From contig CM064871.1 of NCBI GenBank assembly GCA_032719365.1, positions 31,903,566 to 31,967,565 on the forward strand: a stretch of DNA of 64,000 nt, written 5' to 3'. This DNA comes from Prinsepia uniflora. Taxonomy: Eukaryota; Streptophyta; Magnoliopsida; Rosales; Rosaceae. Under the pieces are notes generated by a model. That model saw only the letters and a program-made list of their open reading frames with translations, was not told the DNA's origin and ran no database searches. The position numbers were made by a program, and so were the translations under genes. Within the stretch, counting starts at the first letter, position 1, and each line of letters starts with the position of its first letter. Shown one piece after another: positions 46,059 through 57,386 of this stretch.

Positions 46059-47821
46059 TGATAGGTCATAATTTGTGCATGTTTTATCCATGATTTAATA
46101 CCCTTTTACATATGTTTTGTTAATATTTCGTTCTATGAAATTGGAGAAAATAATATATTTTTTGAGAAATGGGTAGATCAAATAGATATTGGAATTACGA
46201 GAATTTGGGCGAAATGATTACCTAAATCAGAGTTGAAACGAAGAAGTTATGAAGGAAATAAAATGGCACACGAATTTGGTGGCCATCCACCGAATTCAGC
46301 ATCAGAGACTTCACGCGTGTCACTGTAGCGCGACTATCGATTCGGTGCATGCCTACCGAAGCACCTATATCCTCTGCAGCGCGCACGTCCTGAAGTTCAC
46401 CCGTCCAGTTCAGTGGTCTACCACCGAACGTCTGCACAGCTCCTTGGCGCCTTTAACTTGTGTTGACCATGCCTTTGACTGCTCTGAATTCGGTGGTTGA
46501 CCACCGAAATTGGTCCTTGAAGCTTTAATTCCGAGTTTGGACTATTTTTAGGTTAATTTCAAGTTCCTTCCACATTTATTCTCCATATTGTATAGGGATT
46601 TTAGTCCTATTTCCTTTTGTATGCTTATTTTTAATTCCTTTACTTGTAGGAAAGGTTTTAATTAGATTTCTTAATTATTTAGGAAGCCTTTTCCTTATAG
46701 AATTTAATTAAAAACTCCTATTTTTAAGAGGATTAATTATTCTCTTATAAATAGGGGTATTATGGTTTATGGTGTGGGGGGGCTGAATTTACCTTCCTAG
46801 GTCCCAAAACTCTGTCAAAATTCATACTCAATTTACATACATAGTCTAGCCGTATTTTATTATTTTTATGCTTTTGGATTCAAGCTTGTACTAAGGAGGA
46901 CGTTAGGCTTGGGAGAAGAAGAGTGTTTGAGCCCCTTTTCCTACTCCTTGCTATTCTTTAGTATTTGTGTTTATTTATTCTTTTATCGTTTTATGTTTCT
47001 TATGTATTTAATTATGTTATTCGTTAATTCAATAATGTTTGAGTAGTGTAATTAGGGCTAGGGTTACTTGAAGCCCTAGCCATGTTAGTTCGTGTTTGAT
47101 TTATGGCTCTTGATTATGATAGTTATGCATATCTGGATTTGTTGGATTACTACGCTTCATGAACTCAATTTATGCTTATAAGCTTAGCTACCTTATTTGT
47201 GTATAATTGTTGATGTAATTGCTTGACGGATCACCTCGATGTTTGTGTTCACCCTGTAATTTGTAGCATCACGTTTATAGGGGGGACTCTTATTCGTAAT
47301 CTAAACTCATGACTCACTAGAATTGCACATCACTTTTCTAGGGATAATTTAGTGTCATCAAATCTTCTTCATGTTTCATGCATTATCACACACCATCGAT
47401 AATAGACGTTTAAGGGCGGGTACATCACGCTTAAACATGCAATCTAAGAGAAGATAATATGTGTGGTGTGAGCCTTAGCCGGACCCCTACACGAGCACTT
47501 AATTCAGAAAACATGCATAGTAATCTAATCAAGGAAATCGGAGAACTATAATTGGTAAAGGTGGATAGAAACCCTAGCTCGACTTAGTTAGTATTATTAG
47601 TTAATTTACTTCATTCATAAAACGCAACAAACCCCCATTGCATTTTAATTACTCCACTTAAGTCAATTGAGTTAAACGGAATTGGATATCATTGAGCAAG
47701 TCTTCGTGGGATCGACCTTTGCTTGCATCTATACTATCTACACGTCTTGTGCGCTTGCAAAGTTTATTACACGTAGAGTTTTTGCCATGTACATCGTTTG
47801 TGCTTGATAAAATCTCTACCA
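46059..47821 (+). mobile_element. Solo LTR (1,763 bp) in the Athila-like element, TSD CGTAC/CGTTC
   Basis: Starts TGATAGGTCATAATTTG and ends AAATCTCTACCA, flanked by CGTAC (46,054-46,058) and CGTTC (47,822-47,826). Its downstream part (about 47,040-47,770) is the reverse complement of the Athila LTR at 41,311-42,953 with moderate divergence, so it is a related family inserted in the opposite (plus) orientation. Removing it joins the Athila protein IDPW to YADLINF. Its 5' part holds four TTCGGTGG hairpins. Confidence 0.85.
46272..46508 (+). repeat. Four TTCGGTGG...CCACCGAA hairpins
   Basis: Inverted repeats at 46,272-46,297 (one mismatch), 46,341-46,360 (TTCGGT/ACCGAA), 46,409-46,428 (one mismatch) and 46,489-46,508 (perfect 8-bp stem, 4-base loop), spaced 68-80 bases. 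All lie in the 5' (U3-like) part of the solo LTR. Confidence 0.8.
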
Positions 47822-47826
47822 CGTTC

Positions 47827-48503
47827 CATGGATCAATTGCGTGAATTCTAAAAAGTTATTCGTCCGGAAACCTCTCTTGCAAGGGCAGGTGATCCACTTC
47901 TTCATTCAAGCCATGGATAAGACGACTCATATGATCAGCAACTACATTCTCACTTCCCTTCTTGTTCCGAATTTCCAACTCAAACTCTTGGAGGAGGAGC
48001 ATCCATCGCAACAATCTAGGTTTTGCATCCTTCTTGCTCAATAAGTACTTCAATGCTGCGTGATTCGTGTAGACTATGACCTTCGTTTGAATCAAGTAAC
48101 TTTGAAACTTTTTCCGAGAAAAGATGACATCAAGAAGCTCCTTTTCAATAGTATAATAGTTCAATTGGGTATAATTAAGGGTGCGGCTTGCATAGTAGAT
48201 GACATGAGGAAGTTTTTCGTGTCGCTGTCCCAAAACAGCACATATCGCGAAATCTGAAGCATCGTACATAAGTTCGAATAAGAGGTCCCAATTGTGGGGC
48301 ATAATGATAGGGGAGCTCGTGAGCTTATTCTTCAAGGTGTAAAAAGTCTCTCTACATTCCTTATCAAAGTTAAACACAGCATCCTTTGCAAGCAAAGCAC
48401 ACATAGGCCGAGATATTTTACAGTAATCCTTGATGAACCTCCTGTAAAATCCAGCGTGTCCCAATAATGATCTAGCCTCTTTAACCGTGGTTGGGTAGGG
48501 AAA
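47827..48503 (-). pseudogene. Athila-like RNase H / RT connection
   Basis: A 202-codon open stretch (48,464-47,856) covers GHAGFYRRFIKDYCKI, RPMCALLAKDA, then RNase H with PHNWDLLFELMYDASDFAIC, VIYYASRTLNYTQLNYYTIE, KFQSYLIQTKVIVYTNHAAL and GSENVVADHMSRL. DASD contains the first catalytic Asp, the E of YTIEKE the Glu, and YTNHAAL the second Asp region. This exon-sized stretch is intact, but the gene is broken before and after it. Confidence 0.85.
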
Positions 48504-49145
48504 TCATTCAACAACGTCCAACTTATCTTTGTCTACTTCAATACCCTTACTAGAAATCACGTGGCCCAAGATAATACCTTGTTGAACCATGAAGTGACAC
48601 TTCTCCCAATTCAGCACTAAGTTACTTTCTTCACAGCGTGCAAGTACCCGGGAAAGGTTAACTAAACACAAGTAAAATGGATTTCCAAACATAAAGAAAT
48701 CATCCATAAATACCACAATGATGTCCTCATCCATATCTGAGAAAATACTCATCATACATCATTGAAAAGTGGCTGGTGCGTTGCATAGACCAAAGGGTAT
48801 CCTCCGGTAAGCGAATGTTCCATAGGGGCAAGTAAAGGTCATATTCTCTTGATCTTCTGGAGCAATTGGAAACTGATTATTCCTATAACATCCATCTAGG
48901 AAACAATAATGAGAATGATCTGCCAATCGCTCCAACATTTGATCAATAAAAGGCAAGGGAAAGTGATCCTTACAAGTAGAAGTGTTGAGCCTTCGGTAAT
49001 CAATGCATACTCTCCAACCAGTTTGTATCCTTTGAGGCACAAGCACATTCTTCTCATTCATAACAACAGTAATCCCACTCTTCTTTGGCACTACTTGTAC
49101 AGGACTTACCCATTTAGAATCACTAATTGGATAGATGATTCCCAC
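48504..49145 (-). pseudogene. Athila-like reverse transcriptase
   Basis: Minus strand: MGIIYPISDSKWVSPVQVVP, GWRVCIDYRRLNTSTCKDHF, PFIDQMLERLADHSHYCFLD, FTCPYGTFAYRRIPFGLCNA, then MMSIFSDMDEDIIVVFMDDF with the catalytic FMDD, and GHVISSKGIEVDKDKL. This is the full Athila RT finger and palm order. A stop directly after PATFQ and a shift near 48,500 break it. RT copies the element RNA into cDNA in the cytoplasmic particle. Confidence 0.88.
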
Positions 49146-49990
49146 TCCAAAAGTTTCAGGACTATTTTCTTAACAACTTCCTTCATAGGCGGGCTCAACC
49201 TTCTTTGTGCCTCTCGGAATGGCTTGGCATCCTCTTCAAGGAGAATCCTATGCATACACTTTGCTGGACTAATGCCCTTAATGTCAGCAATAGTCCAATC
49301 AATAGCCATTTGATGAGTGGGAAGGACTTGAACAAGCATGTCTTCCTCAGATGGACTAAGATTTGCAGCTATGATGACCGAGAGGGTGTTGTTGCTACCT
49401 AGGTAAGCATACTTGAGATGTTCTGGAAGGGGTTTAAGCTCAAGGATAGGGGGACAGATGTGGGAGGGCAAGGTCTTTGTGGTGGTAGAAGTCAAGGCTT
49501 CAAAAGGTTCCTTATGCAAGTGCATGAAGGGCATGGCGTGGCGATATAGGAGCTCGGCCATGTCATTGGGGTCCAAGGTATTCTTGGTTTTAGGGGCAGA
49601 AGTGAGGGATTTTTCTAGGTCATCTTTCCCACATGAAAGTCTTAAGTTCTCATTAAGAAGCATATCCAAAGTCTTTAAAGGAAAATCAACAATAGGTTCC
49701 ACTGGATATTGCATAGTATCATGTATAGAGAAAGTAAGAAGCTCGGCTAGAACCCGAATAAATACCTGTCCATTCTTCACATTAATGAGGCATTCAGCCG
49801 TGGCCAGCAAAGGATGTCCAAAGATCAATGGAGGCTTTTCATTCTTGTCAATTCTATCCATCTTCAAGACATATAAATCAGTAAGGATGCAAGTATCTCC
49901 AATTTGAACCACAACATCCTCAAGAACACCTACAAGGTGAGAAACCGAAGCATTAGCCAATCTAAGACAAAGATGAGTAGGCTTAAGATC
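49106..49990 (-). pseudogene. Athila-like protease to RT linker
   Basis: A 284-codon stretch with VSHLVGVLEDVVVQIGDTCI, DLYVLKMDRIDKNEKPPLIF, GHPLLATAECLINVKNGQVF, and FSIHDTMQYP, the standard Athila protease C-terminal part (GVLEDVLVxV / FYVLDM / PLLLGRPFL). Further on come LEDMLVQVLPTHQMAIDWTI-like text and the RT entry (GISPAKCMHRILLEEDAKPF). The catalytic part upstream, expected as CDLGAS, reads CDTRA followed by a stop near 50,040. Confidence 0.8.
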
Positions 49991-50760
49991 TCCTAAGTTT
50001 TAAGAGTTATAAATATGGAAAGACATAATGTTATTTTAAGCTCTCGTGTCACATAAACAATGTTCAAAACGTTTAGATTGAATGACATAAGGAAGTGAAG
50101 GGGGCCGAGGATCGTTGACTTTAGGGGGCATGGAAACTAGGGCTGCCTTGCATGCTTGAGGTAATTCCACGACATTTGAAACATCAAACCCTTTTTTTCC
50201 AGTAACTAAGTCCTTGATGAGCTTTCCAAATATGGGCATGTGCTTAAGTATTTTGGAAAAAGGTAGTGTGATTTGAAGCTTTTACAGCATCTTGATGATC
50301 TCACCCACGATTGCTTCATTGTTTTTGTCTTAGTTTTGAAACCTGCAAGGGAATGGATAAGAGACATTATTAGACAACTCAAAAGCCATCTTCTTAGAAA
50401 ATTTATTGGAATTGGAAGGATTTTTAGGGTTAGAAAGTCTAGCATGTTGCTGGGGTACTGCAGGGGTGGCTGAGATTGATGCATTTTGTTCCAATGCGTT
50501 GTATTTGGATGGAAAAGGCTGCTGTTAAGTGTTTGGCCTTGGAGTTCCAGGGACCATAACTTGTAGATTTTCATCTCGAAGCTGGTCTTGAGGTGGTGCC
50601 ACATGAAGGGACTCATCGAGAGCAAATGAGGGGCATATTGCGCACAATAGGGTGTTGGAATTTCCTGATTGTTCCAAGGCATGTCACTCAGGTAGCTTGC
50701 TCGAATTTGATCATATGGCCGAGATTTTTGGACAGTAGGGACTCGGGGGCTTGAAGCTTG
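49991..50760 (-). pseudogene. Athila-like gag C-terminus and protease start, truncated
   Basis: Minus strand, in shifted frames: KMAFELSNNVSYPFPC, IKMLKLQITLPF-type text, MPIFGKLIKDLVTGKKGFD, PPKVNDPRPPSLPYVIQSKR and ALCDxxA-like CLCDTRA. This is the end of Athila gag-protease. About 50,690-50,760 is non-coding, and the expected N-terminal gag, leader and primer site are absent: the sequence jumps into the middle of the LTR at 50,761, so a deletion has removed them. Confidence 0.7.
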
Positions 50761-51998
50761 CTTCTCTTAGTTTACAAGTTTTAAGTGTGATGTCCCCTTC
50801 TTAAAATGTCTATTATCGATGGTGCGTGAGATTGCATAAAACACAAAGAAGATTTGATGACATTACATTATCCCTAGGAAAGTGATGTTCAATTCTAGAA
50901 AGTCATGAGTTTAGATTACGAATAAGATTCCCCCTCTTAAACATGATGCTACAAATTGCAAGATGGTATTATGGTCCGTTAAGAAATTACATCTACAATT
51001 ATACACAAACAAGGTGATCAAGCTTATAAGTATAAATTGAGTTCATAAAATTCAGTAATCCAAAAAATTTAGTCATTCATAAGAATCATAATCAAGAGCC
51101 AGAAATCTAAATACAAACAAACATGGTTAGTACTTCAAACATCCCTATTCCGAAAGGAAACTACTCACACATATCTAAGTTAACAAACATCATAATTGAA
51201 TTCATATAAACTTAAAGAGATTAAGGATTAAGAAACACAAATACTAAGAGGGATAAGGCATGAGAGAAGTGTCACAAACACTTCTTCTTCTCCCAAGCTT
51301 CACGTCACAATCAAGGTGCACGAATTGAATCCAAAAGCTTGATGATCAATGAAAAATGCGGCTAACTTGTTTATAAAAGTAAGTAAAAACTTTGATAGAG
51401 TTTTGGAACCTCGAGAGGTAAATTGAACGTCCAACAATGAGAGAAAGTTAACTATTTATATGACTCACACTTGCCTTAGCTTCTCTCTAAAAGAAAACGA
51501 AAAAAAAAACTAAAACTAAGGAGGAAAACACACACTTAGCCGTGAAAACACATCCTAGCCGCTTTCTTGCATCCTTCTTTGATAAGGAATCCCCTTTTCT
51601 TTCTTTCTTTCCACTTCTTGACTTCTAATTTTACTAGGAATTCATTTAATCTTATTCCAAAACAGATCACAAAGTCCTAAATAAAGGAAAGGGATAAAAA
51701 AAATGCAGCTAGGGTAATTCCTTAACCTTAGCCGTGACTTTTGAGTAGTCTTGGTGGATCTTGACCGTGTGAATGAGAGATGATGTGTCCCTTTGTGAGT
51801 CGTTGATGAATTATTGAAGAATTAGCCTTGGAAATATCATATTTCATTGCAAAAACATGATTTAAACCTAAACTAAACAATCTGAACAAATTTCACAAAA
51901 GAGATCATTTTATGCTATTAATTGAACGATTATAATCAAAAAATAAGTAAAAGGGATAAGAAATAACATTGAAACAATGCTTAATTTGTGGCTAATCA
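50761..51998 (-). repeat. Athila-like 5' LTR, truncated (right)
   Basis: Collinear with 41,723-42,953 of the left LTR over about 1.24 kb. The 412 bases that end the LTR on the minus strand are missing together with the primer site. The outer terminus (…TTTGTGGCTAATCA) and the TSD next to it are kept. Confidence 0.82.
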
Positions 51999-52002
51999 TG
52001 GA

Positions 52003-52970
52003 CTTCAACCAATACATTCTGCCCTTCCTTCTCATCGGAAGAGGATGCATTTCGTGCGAGGGCATTAGCATAGCTTTTTTTTTTTTTTTTCCTGATCAGG
52101 GAATCTTCTCGATTTCAAAGGCTGGGAAGGCTTGGAGGAGTTGCTTAGCGAGGGCCAAGTAAAGAGCCATGGACTCTTCCTTAGCTTTGAAGTTGTTTAT
52201 GATCTAGATGACAACTAATTAGGAGTCACTGAATATGTGTAGTTGCTTGGCCTTCATGTCCTTGGCAAGGCATAGGCCAGCCAGGGGTGTCTCGTACCCT
52301 ACCTCATTGTTGGAAGACTTGAAGATGAAGCGGAGGGCATAATTGAGTTTGAATTTTTCAGGAGACGTGAGGACTATGCTAGCTTCAGATCCATTGTGGC
52401 AGGCAAAGCCATCGACGTATAGTGTCCAGCATGGGCATTGGGGATCTATGGTGGATCCCTTGGGTTGTGTTGGAGCTTCCCTGGTAGGAGGTTCTCCTTG
52501 GGGAGTGTCCTCTGAGGTCATGCACTGGGCAGGATGATAGGAGTATTCAGTGACGAATTCGGCCATGAACCTGTCCTTTCTCTGCTTTTTTGGCGATGTA
52601 AGAGATGTCGAACTCGCTGAGCTCGATTTCCCATTTGATTAGGCGGCCATAGGTGTCCAGCTTCTGAAGGGCCTAGAAGAGGGTTTTGTTAGTGATGTCC
52701 TTGACTTCATGTACTTGGAAATAAGGCCAGAGTTGCTTGGCGGTGACTACCAAGGCCAAAACGAGCTTCTCAAGGTCAAGGTACCTAGTCTCAGCATCTT
52801 GGAAGACCTTGCTAACATAGTAGACTGTGTGTTCAACCCCTGCATGACGGGTGATGAGGACGGAGCTCTTGGTCGAGATGGATACCGAAAGGTATACGAA
52901 GAGTTGCTCTCTGGTATCTAGTCTAGTTAGGAGTGGTGTCGTGCTTATGTAGTGCTTAAGCTCCATGAAT
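52003..52970 (-). pseudogene. Tat-like RNase H
   Basis: Minus strand: HYISTTPLLTRLDTREQLFV, HTVYYVSKVFQDAETRYLDL and LVLALVVTAKQLWPYFQVHE (RT connection), then WTLYVDGFACHNGSEASIVL and YALRFIFKSSNNEVGYETPL, LAKDMKAKQLHIFSDS (RNase H). In this group the catalytic residues are D of LYVDG, E of NNEAEYEA (here NNEVGYET, second Glu lost) and D of FSDS. Stops separate the parts. It continues to VEVQQRPS before the Athila insertion at 51,998. Confidence 0.82.
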
Positions 52971-53990
52971 GCCTTGTTGCATTCGTCTGTCTAGTCAATT
53001 CTTTTACTCTTGCCCTTCACGACCTTGAAGAAGGGGGTGCATTTATCCGTAGCCTTGGAGATGAAGTAGGTGAGGGCCACTACTAATCTGGTAATGCTCT
53101 GGATGTCCTTGTGAGTCTAAGGGAGTTGCATGTCAAGGATGGCCTGGATTTTCTCGGGGTTGGCTTCGATGCCCTACAGGCTGATTATGTAACCCACGAA
53201 CTTGTTAGATCTCACGCCGAATACCTACTTGGCAGGATTGAGGCATATCTTATACTCCTTCAAGGCATTGAACATCTTGGCGAGGTTTGGGATGTGCCCA
53301 TCGTCCGTCTTTCTTTTAACAAGTGTATCATCCAAGCATACTTCCATAGTTTTTCCAATCTAGTTAGAAAACATGAAGTTGACTAAGCACTGGTAGGTTG
53401 CCCCTGCATTCTTTAAGCCAAAAGGCATAACATTGTAAAAGTAGACGCTCAGGTTGGTCCTAAAGCTGGTGTGAATCTGATCTGCTAGATTCAAGAGGGT
53501 CTGGTTGTATCCCGATTATGCATCCATGAAGTTGAGGAGTTCATGGCCTACAATGGCATCCACAAGCATCTCGATCTTGGGTAAGGGAAGTTGTCTTTGG
53601 GGAAGGCTTTGTTGAGATCGGTGAAGTTAATGCATATGTGCCATAGGCCTATGGGTTTCTTGACTAGGACCAAGTTAGCAACCCAAGCAGCGTAGATAGC
53701 CTACCGTACAATGTGGATGATGCTGAGCTTGGTGATTTCAGGCTACATTGCCTGATGTCTTTCGGTATCATAGCTCTTCTGCTACTACGTGAATTGCATG
53801 AAGGAGGGGTCGATGGTGAGTCTGTGGCAGATTACATCGGTGGAGATGCTAGGTATGTCTACATAGGACTAGGCAAATACCTCTGCATTGTCTCGGACGA
53901 ACTTGATGAGGGCAGAACGGATACTGGGCTTCAGCTGGACCCGATTTGGATCTTGCGATCTGTGTGCAGGTTTGAAAGAGGGATTGTCTG
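52971..53990 (-). pseudogene. Tat-like reverse transcriptase
   Basis: Minus-strand frames with many stops give, in order: ALIKFVRDNAEVFA, HRLTIDPSF, WVANLVLVKKPIGLWHICIN, FTDLNKAFPKDNFPYP, FGLKNAGATYQCLVNFMF, MEVCLDDTLVKRKT, FGVRSNKFVGYIIS, GIEANPEKIQAILDMQLP, and YFISKATDKCTPFFKVV. This is the Tat RT order. The catalytic box YVDD reads CLDD: both Asp remain, Tyr is Cys. More than ten stops make it non-functional. Confidence 0.82.
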
Positions 53991-54164
53991 TCTCTTCCAC
54001 AGGTTCAACTTGGGGCATGCGTGCGTGATCACATGGATCCTCCTAGGGTTTCCCCTGAGTTCTTCCATGAGCTTAGGATCGATGAGGTTGTCTCCGAGGG
54101 CTATCTCTTTGACAGTACCGATCTCCGTGTACTTACCATGTTCCTGCGAGTGTTGGGAATTTCA

Positions 54165-54516
54165 TCAGCAGCAGGTTTGTGGATACGATGGCTTGCATCT
54201 GGTTGAGCATGCCTCTCCGATGATGGCATTGTAGGTTGTTGGATAATCGATCATAAGGAAGGTTGCGAGGATTATTGCAGTCTGAGGGTCGGTATCCATG
54301 GTGATAGGAAGAGTGATGATGCTCTTGGGCAAGAAAGAGTCTCTGGAGAAACAAAGGAGGGGTGTGACCTTGCAGTCAACTTCCTTCTCGTCGATGCCAA
54401 TATTTTGGAATGCTTCCCAGAAGAGAACATTGACAGAGCTTTCGGTGTTGACGAGATTTCTGTTGACGTCGAAGTTGGAGAGGTATACTCGGACAATGAG
54501 GGTGGCATCGTGTGTG
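54165..54516 (-). pseudogene. Tat-like aspartic protease, catalytic residue lost
   Basis: Minus strand: FTHDATLIVRVYLSNFDVNR, LVNTESSVNVLFWEAFQNIG, PLLCFSRDSFLPKSIITLPI and YPTTYNAIIGEA. The layout is that of retropepsin: flap-type strand, active site, and the hydrophobic IIG motif. The active site, expected D-T-G-S-S, reads N-T-E-S-S, so the catalytic Asp and the Gly are both replaced. Protease would cut the Gag-Pol precursor. The gene is interrupted just upstream by the solo LTR at 54,522. Confidence 0.82.
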
Positions 54517-54521
54517 AACAC

Positions 54522-57386
54522 TAACACACCCTGATTCGGAAATTCCATTTATGGCCAACACCTGGACAATGGAATCCAGATGACGAACCCATATAGGTTA
54601 AAAACGATGCATTTTTAGAGAATCGGGTGGAACCTACCGGGTAAAAATCAAGCACACTTCACCCTACTCCGAAAGCGTAGACCATGGACGTACATAATTG
54701 ATGGTCATACATAGAAAACTTTAACTGTCGATACCCAATTTTACTGTCACCTTCACCCCACGTCGACGGTGAGTGTTAGAGCAGCAACCGAACTCCTCGA
54801 AGCGTAGGCGCACCATAGAAACTTGAGGGATTTAAAAACACAAAGGATGAGTGCACCTAGTTGTTATTTCAGTGTAAAACCATTTTCAATAAAAGACATT
54901 TAACCCCTCATTTTAGTATAAAACCGAAAAGTATTTACAGCATACTTGCATGTAATACGAGAAATATAATATTATTCATAAAATAATAATTAAACCAATA
55001 TGCACAAATGGGCCACGCAGGAATCAATCATCTGTCACAATATCAATCCATGTCATCAAGGCTCATGAGTCTCCTCGAGTCTCATACTCGGAACATAAAA
55101 CTAGGTATCTTGCTCGCGTGCCACGACCATATGAAGGACTAGGTGCAATGCACCATCACCACGAGTTCCCTAGAGCTCGAGGACAGGATTGGTGCTTTTT
55201 GACTAGTATAGCGAGCAACGCGGGAGAAAGATCACGTGGAGGAATAGTCTGTGGCCTACAGACGAGTACTAGATACCAGTGACTCCTAAGTGGGAACTAA
55301 ACATCTCAATCTCATATATGCCCCGGGCACTCACATGCAATACAATGTGTGACTCAATACATGCAACTATGCGTACTTACGGTATCACCGTAGATAAACA
55401 TAACTAAATATGCATAGCGAACCATTCATCACAATATTATACCATAAATAATAGCTAACATATATGCATGCTCAACGAATATCCAATGTGCCTACATCAT
55501 AAAATGTGCGAGTAGTAAATAAAATTAATAACATAGGTTTAGGGAAGGGGGTCCACTCACACAAGTCAAGGAGTTGGGTCACCCAACAAATCCAACAACT
55601 CACAAACTCCAAGCCTGGTCCAGTCTTACAAGACCATTTACCAAAGTCAAAGTCACGTAATTTCTAAACTACCCTCTTAAAGCCCCCACAAAGGTGGCCA
55701 AACATGGCCTAAACTCATTTAACTAGGACCCTAAAAAGTTTAAGGGTGTCCAAAGTCCATAAAACAGTATCTATACGCTCTCTGGATAGGAAAAACAGTA
55801 ACCACACACTACCGGGAGTGTGCATGCGCGTGTACTACAGTGACCACACGTGTAGTACGTGCCGCACACGTGGACAATGCCACACTTGTGGTATATTACA
55901 GAGAATATTCCCTTTTAACCTTCGTTTTAACACCGTTAGAAGTTAACATAAAATGCTGACGTTGTTAGCATATTTCGTCAACTACTGACGACAATGTTAC
56001 TTTTCTGACGACAGGTCCAGTCACTGGAGTCCCGCCAAGGACGATGATCGGACAATCATTCACGGTGGTTAGAGTTTGCAATTTAACTCTGATTTTGACT
56101 AAATTTCCACCATACGACTCAAAAACGCACCAAGGTTTCGAATACCTACTTTTGGGGTCGAGAAAACTACCTTAGCTACTTGTAAGTGGGTTGAGCACTA
56201 GTGGTTCCCAAAGACCTTTGATGCTCCGATCACAGTCCACTTGTACTCTAGTGCTACATGCAATTACGCGGTTAAATTAGCCGTAGAGAGTTCAAAATGG
56301 GTTTGAAGGCGAATAAGGTTTACCTGAGTGGCCGTGTGACCCAGTTTCTAGCCTCTCATCCACTTTCTAGCCGACAGATCCATCCTCATAGATTCCACAT
56401 GCAAATAGCTCTTTAGAAAGTCATCCAAGTGACAAGTTTGAAGATCAAAGTTAGAGAGTGAAAGGATACCTGGGAAACCCTCGAGTATACACGGGTCCCC
56501 GGTCGGGTCTGAAACGGGTCATCGGGTCGTATATCGCAGTTGTCGAGTCTCACAACCAAAATGACATGCAGTTAGTCAAGGGAATGTTTCTCGACATAAA
56601 AAAGATGGCAACCATGATAGAGACTGAGATTACCTGCATTTGGGCCTAGAACCAACAATTCGACGTCGCGGGTCGCATCTGGGTTGAACAACCTCAGCCA
56701 GTTCTCGATGGTTCGAAGGATCACCTAGGGGGTTGAGACATCGCGAAGGACCGCAACGGTGCTATGATGTCACCTGGGTTCATACTTCGACGTCGTGAGC
56801 CTTGAATTCTCGTGGTGGTAGCCATTCTATCGATGTTGTTCGAAGAGGGGAGTATTGGTCGTTCAGTCGTCTGGGTTAAGGATCGATGTAGGGGTGATAA
56901 GCTTGTGAGTTGGGTGTTCATGGTCACGAGTTTAGCTTGTGATTCTGGCAGAAACTAGATGGGGGTGTGAACGACCACATCGAAGGGTTGCGAGGTTAGG
57001 GATGAAGTGCAAGTCTCAGTCTCTCTCTCCTTCAAATAGTGAGCTCAAGGTAACGGATGATTGGTTGTGGACTTGGGCCTTCTCATCAGGTACACCCACA
57101 ATCAAATAAGAATTCCATGATTTTGGGCCTTTAGTTTAATCTGGGCCTAGAGACAAGTAACTACATCCTTAACTAAGGGAAAAAAAGCCAAGTTTTAGGC
57201 TTTGAATAAAATCAACTCTGAAATGAGTTTTCTCCAAAACTTTGGGCCCTAAATAACATTCTAAATTGGATCATAAGAGAAAAGATTGACACAATCTCGT
57301 TGAACAAGGCCCGTAAAATGGCATTTAGGGGTAGTTCAGTTATTCCTCAGATTTTCAGATTCTTATTTTCATGATGGGATGTACCA
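54522..57386 (-). mobile_element. Solo chromovirus-type LTR (2,865 bp), TSD AACAC
   Basis: Plus-strand ends TAACACACCC... and ...GGGATGTACCA, flanked by AACAC (54,517-54,521 and 57,387-57,391). On the minus strand it starts TGGTACATCCCATC, like the family start TGTAACAACCCATCCC, and ends ...GGGTGTTA with the last CA changed to TA. It carries the family box GTCCACTCAC (55,551-55,560). Excision with one TSD leaves the gag/protease link readable (KKGI-VFTHD) apart from one extra A in a homopolymer. Confidence 0.78.

Larger units (their letters stand above)
41311..51998 (-). mobile_element. Athila-like Ty3/gypsy element nested in the Tat-like element
   Basis: Ends TGATATAGG... and ...GGCTAATCA, flanked by TGGAT (41,306-41,310) and TGGAC (51,999-52,003), a 5-bp duplication with one change. 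On the minus strand: truncated 5' LTR, gag remnant, protease, RT, RNase H, integrase and 3' LTR. RT and protease-linker motifs match the Athila lineage. A solo LTR (46,059-47,821) interrupts it between RNase H and integrase. Removing the element with one TSD joins the host pol in frame. All genes contain stops or shifts. Confidence 0.88.

Noticed and set aside
49413..49907. Plus-strand 164-codon frame
   Set aside because: It is the antisense shadow of the Athila protease/RT linker, which has clear family motifs on the minus strand.
53713..54234. Plus-strand 173-codon frame
   Set aside because: Antisense of the Tat-like RT/protease region; the minus strand carries the family motifs.
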